Shown one piece after another: positions 42,203 through 48,968 of a DNA stretch of 64,000 nucleotides. The DNA comes from DASXHD01 sp038239005 (lineage in GTDB: Bacteria > Myxococcota_A > Polyangia > Polyangiales > Polyangiaceae). Numbering within the stretch: position 1 is the first letter of the stretch; every line of letters begins with the position of its first letter. The notes under the pieces are model-generated. The model was not told where the DNA came from. It did no database searches and was given only the letters and a program-made list of their open reading frames with translations. The position numbers and the translations under genes are program-made. The stretch spans positions 1-64,000 of the forward strand of contig JBBSFE010000018.1 of assembly GCA_038239005.1 (NCBI GenBank), in the 5' to 3' direction.

Positions 42203-44454
42203 TGAGTGAGGTCGGGTCGAATGGTGACGTTCTCGCCATCCGGGACGTCGACGGTCACGGTTTTCTGTGCCTGCGACTTGTCTACGCGAAGCGTCAGCAC
42301 ATGCTTCCCAGCGGATAGCTCTTGCCTATAAAGCGGGGAGTTTCCGAGATCGCGCCCGGCGTCGATGATGTGGTCACACGACACCGCTTTGCACATGACC
42401 GTGAGAAATCCGGTCTTGCCGCTCGCGGGCGTGACGACCGGTTGCGTCGTCAGGACAGGTTGCGACCGCGAGCCGGTTGCATTGCGGCGCGGTCGCGTGA
42501 TCGTGGTGGTCGTGGTGGTCGTGGTGGTCGGTTGCAAATCGAACGTGGGGATCGGCGCGACCGTGACGCTCGGCGCAGCGCTCGGGGGCGGAGGTGGAGT
42601 CGAGCGAGCGACGGGTGTCCGCGCAGTCGATGCGGTCGTTGGCGATTGCGTCACGGTGGAATGATCGACCATGCGCCACACCAAGAAGAACACGAGAAAC
42701 AAAACGGCGCCGCCGATCGACCCGAGGATCGACACGACCGCGATCCGCTTCGTGCGATCTTGCGGGAAGAGCACCGCGCGAAGCGACGTCGTGGACATCG
42801 CGTTGTGCGGACCCCGCGACGTCATCTGCTTTACACCACCGAACGCATTCGGCGGCGTGAACGGCGGCGGGACCGGCGGCGCAGGCGGCCACGGTGCAAC
42901 GCCCGTCGGCGGGGTCGATGGCAAGAGCGGTCGCTCGGGAAAGCTCGGCATCATCGGACGCGGTGGCGGTGTTGGCGTGCGACCATCGGGCGGCGTCGGT
43001 GCGAAACCCCCGAGCGGGAGGGTGCGCGGCGCGACGAAGATGGCGCTCTCGGTGTCGTCGTGCTCGCTGCGCATCGAGGTCGGCATGACGAGACGCGACG
43101 TGCTTCGATCCGTTGGCACGAGCGGCGTCGGCTGCGGCCCCGTGAGCGTGACTTCTTCGCCGCGGCTCTTGAGCGTCGGATGTGGAGCGGTCACCGTCGG
43201 GATCTCGTCGGTGTCGTGCAGCGGGCGCTCGCGCGGATTCGTGGGTCCGCTGTCGGCGGTGATCTCGTCCGTGTAGCCGAGAGACAAAGGAGGCTTTGCG
43301 ACACGCCGCTCGGCCGTCGTGTGATCGTCATCGCTCGGAGCGGGGGCCAGCAGCGGCCGCTGCATCAGCTCGGTCTCTTCGGCTTCGTCGTCCTTCACGG
43401 ACAAATCGGGAATCGCCGCGACCGATCGCACGCCAGCCGGCTGCTTCGATCGACGAAACACTTCGGTGACGTCGGAGACGGCTTGCAGCCTCGATTCTTG
43501 CTCCTTGAAGCGATCAGCGAAAAGCGTTCGCATGTAGCGGCCGACGTCGTCGTCGCGCGCGACGACACCTTTCGACACGAGCAAGCTCTCGAGCTCACGT
43601 GAAAGCTCGCGTGCGCTTGCGAATCGCTGCGCGGGGCTCCGCGTGAGCGAGCGCCGCACGAGCTCGTCGACTTCGACGGGGACCTCCGCGACGAATTGCG
43701 CGAGCGGCGGGATCACGCCTGCCTCGATCATCGCGCGCGTCTCCGCGTCGGTTGCGCGGCCGAAGAGTCGCCGCCCGGCGAGGAGCTCCCAAAGAAGCAC
43801 GCCAAGCGCGAAGACGTCCGCGCGCGCGTCGACGATGCCATCGAAGAGTTGCTCGGGCGCGGCATACGGAACTTTGCGCGGGTCGAGCACGCCGTGAGCG
43901 CGCGGCTCGAATGCGCCTTTGATCTTCGTCTTGCCCTCGTAGGTGACGACGAGACTGTGCGGTGCGAGATCGCCGTGCAAGAGCCCGAGCGGCTTTCCTT
44001 CTTTGTCGCGCAAGTTGTGGAGCGCGTGGAGCCCTTCAGCCGCGTCCGAAATGATGCGCGCTGCAATTTCCCAAGACGCCGGTGTGTCGGCGAACTCGAG
44101 TCGCTCGATCATCTCCTCCAGACGTTCACCGTGGAGATATTCCATGGCGACCCACGGTGAGCCGTCGTCTTCGTCGGCGTCGAACAGGGCGGCGACGTTT
44201 GGATGGAGAAGCTTTGCTCCCTCGCGCACGCGCTCGTAGAAGCGCTGCACGTATCCGGCTTCGGTGAGGTGGCGTTTGTCGACGATGCGAATCGCGGCCC
44301 AACGTTGAAAACCCTTCGGCCCTTCGAGACGCGCGATGTAAAGCGGACCGACCGCGTTCCGCCCGAGCTCGTCGAGGACGTGATAACGCCCGAGGAGGCG
44401 CGGTCGTCGCGCCGCCCCAACCCAGGCCACTGGTTTTTTCGATGTGGGGCTCAC
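42199..44454 (-). CDS. Membrane pseudokinase with PEGA-like C-terminus
   Basis: The 751-residue protein has a kinase fold at 22-290 that lacks key residues: the Gly-rich loop is degenerate (GRNAVGPLY), the VAIK lysine is Arg56 (AAIRI), HRDLKPxN is HGDLAPHS (160-167), and DFG is AFE (181-183). The fold itself is kept (VAMEYLHGE hinge, YAAPEQL, DVFALGVLLWELL). A long disordered Pro/Thr linker (340-560), a membrane helix (about 570-595), a poly-Thr stretch (gene bases 42503-42529) and a PEGA-like domain (about 680-751) follow. It is 42 bases downstream of the argJ-argB fusion and overlaps the next kinase. Likely an allosteric partner of that kinase. Confidence 0.9.
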   Translation of the reverse strand: MSPTSKKPVAWVGAARRPRLLGRYHVLDELGRNAVGPLYIARLEGPKGFQRWAAIRIVDKRHLTEAGYVQRFYERVREGAKLLHPNVAALFDADEDDGSPWVAMEYLHGERLEEMIERLEFADTPASWEIAARIISDAAEGLHALHNLRDKEGKPLGLLHGDLAPHSLVVTYEGKTKIKGAFEPRAHGVLDPRKVPYAAPEQLFDGIVDARADVFALGVLLWELLAGRRLFGRATDAETRAMIEAGVIPPLAQFVAEVPVEVDELVRRSLTRSPAQRFASARELSRELESLLVSKGVVARDDDVGRYMRTLFADRFKEQESRLQAVSDVTEVFRRSKQPAGVRSVAAIPDLSVKDDEAEETELMQRPLLAPAPSDDDHTTAERRVAKPPLSLGYTDEITADSGPTNPRERPLHDTDEIPTVTAPHPTLKSRGEEVTLTGPQPTPLVPTDRSTSRLVMPTSMRSEHDDTESAIFVAPRTLPLGGFAPTPPDGRTPTPPPRPMMPSFPERPLLPSTPPTGVAPWPPAPPVPPPFTPPNAFGGVKQMTSRGPHNAMSTTSLRAVLFPQDRTKRIAVVSILGSIGGAVLFLVFFLVWRMVDHSTVTQSPTTASTARTPVARSTPPPPPSAAPSVTVAPIPTFDLQPTTTTTTTTTITRPRRNATGSRSQPVLTTQPVVTPASGKTGFLTVMCKAVSCDHIIDAGRDLGNSPLYRQELSAGKHVLTLRVDKSQAQKTVTVDVPDGENVTIRPDLTQ

Positions 44455-44496
44455 GACACCGCTCGACCGAGCGAAGTTTAGCAGGTGCCCGAAAAG

Positions 44497-46542
44497 TCAG
44501 GCGAGAAGCGTGCCTACACCGGTATCGGTGAAGAGCTCGGCAATCACCGAGTGGGGGAGCCGCCCATCGATGACATGCACGGATTTTACGCCACCTTCGA
44601 GCGCGCGAAGGCCTGCGGATAGCTGACTTCGCACCGTTTCGGCGACCGTTCCGGCGTCGAGTCGAGCGCGCAAATCTCGGGGTGTAACCTCGGAAACGAG
44701 CTCGCCTTGCTCGAGCAGGCCCGGGGCGTTCGTCAGGTAGATGAGCTTGTCGGCTTTGAGCGCCACGGCAACGTCGGCCGCGACCAAATCCGCGTCGAGG
44801 AGCACACTATCGCCGTCTTCGCCGAGCGCGACCGGTGACAAAACCGGAACGTACTTCGGGAGCATCATCTCGAGGACGTCGGTGTTGATCGCAGTCGGCG
44901 CGGACGTGTTCGGTTTTGCACGAAAGAGGCCCGCGTCTTTCCCGCTGAGGCCGATGGCATGCGCGCTCGCTTGATTGAGAAGAGAGACGAGCTCGGTGTT
45001 CACGCGGCCGGTGAGGATCATCTCGATGGTGCGCGAGCTCGGGCGCTCGATGGGTGAGCCGCTCTCGACGCGCGCCTCTTCGAGATCGCTGTCGCCGCCG
45101 TGGACGACGATCGGCAAGAGCCCCGCCGAGCGCAGCAAGTTGATGTCGCGGGCGAAGCTCGCCAGGAGCGAATCCTTCGCCATGGCGCCATCGCCGTAAG
45201 CGAGCACAGCGCGACGACCCGAGAAGCGCGAGATGTACGAGAGCGCTTCGACGAGGAGCGCGCGCTTGAACGCGGGCGTGTAGTTGGTGAGGCGATCGTC
45301 TTTCTTGATGGTGCCGTCGGGTGTTTGCGTGATGAGCGATGTGTAGTCGGCGTTGATCTTGACGTAGTCGTACGAAAGATCGCAGCCCCACGCGATGGAG
45401 TCGCATGAGCCTTCGGCGAGCCGCACTTCGATGTTCACGCGTGGCTCGCGCATGCGTTTGCGAAGCGAAGCCGCGTCGTGCTTGGCGGGCGCGCCATCTT
45501 CGAACACGAGCGCGCCTTGAATGGAGACGCGTGCGCTCGTCGGATCGACAGGCCACTTCTGCGAGCCAGCGCGCGCCCCGACCGTGCTGAGCACACGCCC
45601 CCAGTTCGGATCAGCCCCAAAAATGGCTGCTTTCACGAGGCTAGAACCCGCGATCGATGTAGCGAGATCGCGCGCGATCTCGTCGCTCGGCGCACCGGTG
45701 ACGCGAACTTCGACGAGCTTGGTCGCGCCTTCACCATCTTCAGCGATGGCGCGCGCGAGCTCGACGCACAAATCGGTGAGGGCTTCGCGAAAGGTTGCAA
45801 AGTGCACGGAGTTTTCGTCGATGCGCGAGTTCTTGGCGAGCCCGTTGGCGAGGAGGAACACCGAGTCGTTGGTGCTCATGTCGCCGTCGACGACGAGTCG
45901 GTTGAAGCTCTTGTCGACCGCGAAGGTGAGCGCGCTCTGGAGCGCTACGGGGTCGGCGTCGGCGTCGGTCGTGATGAAGGCGAGCATCGTCGCCATTTGC
46001 GGCGCGATCATGCCCGAGCCTTTGGCGAACGCAGCGACGCGCACCTCGGCATCGCCCAAGCGGAGAACACGCCGCGCGATCTTGGGGCGTGTGTCCGTGG
46101 TCATCACGGCCTCGGCGGCGCTCTCGAGCGCGGGCGCGAGCTCGGCGACGAGCTTCGGAACCGCTTCGACGATCTTGTGCAAGGGAAGGGGAACGCCGAT
46201 GACGCCCGTCGAGGCGGACATCACAGCGTTTGGATCGATCGAGAGCGCACGCGCGACCGCCGCGTGCACGTCGCGCACGTCATCGGCGCCACGCTCGCCC
46301 GTCAGTGCGTTGGCGTTGCCGCTGTTGGCGACGATCGCCGAGATGCCTTCGCACGGAACACGAATGACGGCGTCGACGACTGGAGCCGCGCGGGCTTTGT
46401 TGACGGTGAAACACCCAGCAGCGGCACATGGCACTTCGCTCGCGACGAGCGCAAGATCGCGTCGCGCAGCTTTGATGCCCGCGTTGATGCCGGAATAGCG
46501 AAATCCTCGCGGTACGGTGGGCACCCTTAAAACCGTGCCCAT
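44497..46542 (-). CDS. argJ: ArgJ fused to a degenerate acetylglutamate-kinase domain
   Basis: A 681-residue fusion. Residues 8-402 are ArgJ (ornithine/glutamate acetyltransferase): SGNANALTG, KGSGMIAPQMATML with the autocleavage Ala184/Thr185 nucleophile, and the C-terminal INADYTS. Residues 423-681 follow ArgB: it keeps GLSGKDAG, ADLVA and the final VHVIDGRLP...FTDTGVGTL. The catalytic residues are changed: VIKYGG is VLAYGD (Lys to Ala448), VHGGGPQ is VHGGDSD, the NAD motif is DAD (583-585), and the late PK lysine is Gln640. Kinase activity is therefore unlikely. The ATG at 46542 overlaps argC by 16 nt; GTG 46524 is an alternative that starts the canonical PTVPRGF. Confidence 0.9.
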   Translation of the reverse strand: MGTVLRVPTVPRGFRYSGINAGIKAARRDLALVASEVPCAAAGCFTVNKARAAPVVDAVIRVPCEGISAIVANSGNANALTGERGADDVRDVHAAVARALSIDPNAVMSASTGVIGVPLPLHKIVEAVPKLVAELAPALESAAEAVMTTDTRPKIARRVLRLGDAEVRVAAFAKGSGMIAPQMATMLAFITTDADADPVALQSALTFAVDKSFNRLVVDGDMSTNDSVFLLANGLAKNSRIDENSVHFATFREALTDLCVELARAIAEDGEGATKLVEVRVTGAPSDEIARDLATSIAGSSLVKAAIFGADPNWGRVLSTVGARAGSQKWPVDPTSARVSIQGALVFEDGAPAKHDAASLRKRMREPRVNIEVRLAEGSCDSIAWGCDLSYDYVKINADYTSLITQTPDGTIKKDDRLTNYTPAFKRALLVEALSYISRFSGRRAVLAYGDGAMAKDSLLASFARDINLLRSAGLLPIVVHGGDSDLEEARVESGSPIERPSSRTIEMILTGRVNTELVSLLNQASAHAIGLSGKDAGLFRAKPNTSAPTAINTDVLEMMLPKYVPVLSPVALGEDGDSVLLDADLVAADVAVALKADKLIYLTNAPGLLEQGELVSEVTPRDLRARLDAGTVAETVRSQLSAGLRALEGGVKSVHVIDGRLPHSVIAELFTDTGVGTLLA

Positions 46543-47513
46543 CCCTCGAGGCCGGCCGTTTCGGGGAGCCCGAGCATCGCGTTGATGTTTTGAATGGCCT
46601 GCGAGGCTGCGCCCTTCATCAAGTTGTCGATCGTACACACGGAAACGATGGCGCCGTCGGTCACAGTTGCGCCGACGAACGCGAGCGCCGTTCCCGAAGC
46701 GGCATGCGCCGTCGCTTGCTCGACGGAGACGACGCGAACGAGCGGCGATTTTCCGTATGCGTCATCGAGCGTCGCGCGCGCGGCTTCGCTCGTGACGCCG
46801 TCGCGCGCCGACATCACCGCAGTGACGAGGAGCCCACGGCGCAGCGGCACGAGATGTGGCGTGAATGTCACACGCGGGCGTGGACCCTTTGCGTGGAGAT
46901 GGAGGTGACGCGTGATCTCCGGCGTGTGCGGGTGCGCGCCGACTTTGTAGGCGCGCAAATCTTCGGCGAGCTCGACGAACGAGTACGCTTCGTCGGCGCG
47001 ACGCCCCGCGCCCGAGATGCCGGATTTGCCGTCGATGACGACGCGATCGCCGGTGGCGAGCTTCGCGCGAAAGAACGGAGCCGTCGCGAGGAGCGCCGCC
47101 GTTGCGTAGCAACCCGGATTCGCGACGATGCGCGCCGTCTTCGGAACCGCGCCGAAGAGCTCGGGCAAACCGTAGAATGCGGCGTCAGCGTCGAGGCGAA
47201 ATGCGCCCGAAAGATCGACGACGCGCGATGCCTTGGCGAGCTCGGGCGCGAGCCTCGTAGCGTGCTCGGCCGACGACGCGAGAACGACGATATCGACGAC
47301 GCGTGCAAGACCGATCGCGGCTTCGTGCGCGACGAACTTCACGTCGCGCGCGGTGCGCGGCAAACCAAGCCGATCGGTGACCGACTCGCCCACCGCTTTG
47401 TCGGACGTCGCGAACGCGAGCTCGAGATCGGGATGCCCGAGGACGAGGGACGTGAGTACGCCGCCCGAATATCCCGATGCGCCGACGACTCCGACGGATG
47501 CCACGCATCGCAT
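46527..47513 (-). CDS. argC: N-acetyl-gamma-glutamyl-phosphate reductase
   Basis: Reduces N-acetylglutamyl phosphate with NADPH in arginine synthesis. 328 residues; GASGYSGG (11-18) binds NADP, the catalytic Cys is in NPGCYATAA, and HPHTPEI and the C-terminal NLMKGAASQAIQN are typical. It is the gene before argJ on the same strand. Only 37 bases separate it from the upstream lipoprotein, containing TAGCTATAGC, which may serve as a -10 element, so the arg genes could also be read from the FHA-GGDEF promoter. Confidence 0.95.
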   Translation of the reverse strand: MRCVASVGVVGASGYSGGVLTSLVLGHPDLELAFATSDKAVGESVTDRLGLPRTARDVKFVAHEAAIGLARVVDIVVLASSAEHATRLAPELAKASRVVDLSGAFRLDADAAFYGLPELFGAVPKTARIVANPGCYATAALLATAPFFRAKLATGDRVVIDGKSGISGAGRRADEAYSFVELAEDLRAYKVGAHPHTPEITRHLHLHAKGPRPRVTFTPHLVPLRRGLLVTAVMSARDGVTSEAARATLDDAYGKSPLVRVVSVEQATAHAASGTALAFVGATVTDGAIVSVCTIDNLMKGAASQAIQNINAMLGLPETAGLEGWARF

Positions 47514-47550
47514 ATAAAAAACGCGCGCCTCCGCGGCTATAGCTAATCGC

Positions 47551-47952
47551 TCACGGACGCAAAAAACGTCTCACGCCCCGCGGCAGAACGTGACGCTGGC
47601 TTGGCGCGGCGCGCTCTTCTTCGTCGTCGGGGAGCTCGCTGGCGTCGGCGTCTTCGGTGTCGGCATCGTCGGCGTCGTCGCCTGCGTCGAGCGAGCGCAT
47701 GGGCGGCGCATCGGGATCGGCCTCGCATTTGCCGACGCGGCAGCGCTCGCGATCGGCGCAATCGGCGCCGGTTCGGCAGTAAACGCATTTCCCGCCGACG
47801 CAGTAGTCGTGCTTTCCGCTGACGGCGCACTGATCGTCGCGCTCACACGCCGGGTAGCGCGCGCCCGAAGATGACGAGCAGCCGCTTTCGGCGCCGATCG
47901 CCATGGCGAGCGCCAGCGATGCGCCCGCTGCAAGGACCGCGAACGGCCTCAT
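47551..47952 (-). CDS. Small Cys-containing lipoprotein
   Basis: A 133-residue predicted lipoprotein with lipobox ESGC (about Cys25), a compact region of eight cysteines (about 35-78: ACERDDQCAVSGKHDYC...CRTGADCADRERC) and an acidic Asp/Glu-rich tail. The cysteine pattern resembles the DxCxxG-type stalk repeats common in myxobacterial surface proteins. ATGA overlap with the upstream FHA-GGDEF gene. Function unknown. Confidence 0.75.
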   Translation of the reverse strand: MRPFAVLAAGASLALAMAIGAESGCSSSSGARYPACERDDQCAVSGKHDYCVGGKCVYCRTGADCADRERCRVGKCEADPDAPPMRSLDAGDDADDADTEDADASELPDDEEERAAPSQRHVLPRGVRRFLRP

Positions 47953-48902
47953 GCCTTTTCGGTCAAGGGCGGCTCGTCGGAGGGTGCCGCGACGACGCGA
48001 TTGCGCCCGCCGCGCTTGGCGGCGTAAAGGCGTTGGTCGGCGATGGCGAGGAGCGAGCGCACGTCTTTGCGATCGCCGCAGCACGTCATCGAGGAGACGC
48101 CCATGCTCGCGGACACCTCGATGTTCTTCGCCTCGAACACGACGGGCGCTCCGTCGATGGTCTTCCGAAGACGCTCGGCAAGCTGCGCCGCTTGCACGAG
48201 TGGCACGTCGCGCGCGACGACGACGAACTCTTCGCCGCCATAACGCCCGACGACGTCTTCGGTGCGAATCGCGTGTGCGAGGCGCGCGGCAACTTCGCGA
48301 ATGACCGCATCGCCGGCGAGGTGGCCGTATTGGTCGTTGATGGCTTTGAAGTTGTCGACGTCGAGCAGCACGATCGAAAGCGCTGCAACGTGACGCGTCG
48401 CGAAAGCGCACTCGGCTTGGAGGCGTTCTTCGAGCGCCTTGCGATTCAAGACGCCGGTGAGCCCATCGTGCATGGCGGCGTCGTACACACGCGCGAGCGC
48501 GTTTTCTTCCTCCTCGGTTACGAACGCGAATCGCATGCTGACCGTACCGCCCAAAAGAATGCGGGTTCCTTCGTCCATCACGGAATATTTTTCCAAGCGC
48601 ACGCCGTTCACGAAGGTGCCATTGGTGGAGCCTTCATCGCTGATCGTCCATTGTCCGTTCGCAAAGGCGATTCTCGCGTGCACCCGCGATAAGCGGGCGT
48701 CTCCCAGCGATATGGTGCAGTCATCGGCGCGCCCGATGGTGTTGGGCAGGGTCGACGACAGCGCGACGACTCGACCGGCCTCCGACCCCGATTGGATGGT
48801 CAGCACGGCACGCGTCGCTTTCACCGGGGGCGGATTACTCGAGCCCCCGCCGAACGTTTTCATCGTGCGGAGCGCACGCCGGCGATCATCCTCTTCTGCC
48901 AT
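47949..48902 (-). CDS. FHA-GGDEF diguanylate cyclase
   Basis: The 317-residue cytoplasmic protein has an FHA domain (about 30-130: IGRADDCTISLGDARLSRVHARI, SDEGSTNGTFVNG) followed by a GGDEF domain (about 150-305) with active-site GGEEF. It is expected to make cyclic di-GMP under control of phosphothreonine partners; the divergent kinase at 48969 is an obvious candidate. ATG 48902 (MAEEDDRR) is chosen; ATG 48941 is possible, while 48998 would overlap the divergent gene. No RxxD inhibitory site was clearly seen before GGEEF. Confidence 0.9.
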   Translation of the reverse strand: MAEEDDRRRALRTMKTFGGGSSNPPPVKATRAVLTIQSGSEAGRVVALSSTLPNTIGRADDCTISLGDARLSRVHARIAFANGQWTISDEGSTNGTFVNGVRLEKYSVMDEGTRILLGGTVSMRFAFVTEEEENALARVYDAAMHDGLTGVLNRKALEERLQAECAFATRHVAALSIVLLDVDNFKAINDQYGHLAGDAVIREVAARLAHAIRTEDVVGRYGGEEFVVVARDVPLVQAAQLAERLRKTIDGAPVVFEAKNIEVSASMGVSSMTCCGDRKDVRSLLAIADQRLYAAKRGGRNRVVAAPSDEPPLTEKA

Positions 48903-48968
48903 GCACGCCGCGTCTAAGAGTATCACGCCTTCGGTGTCCATCCCCTGTACTATCGAGGCGCTCTTCTC

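Noticed and set aside
44460..44473. CGCTCG-ac-CGAGCG inverted repeat as a terminator after the argJ fusion
   Set aside because: Short stem, tiny loop and no T-run; not enough to call a terminator.
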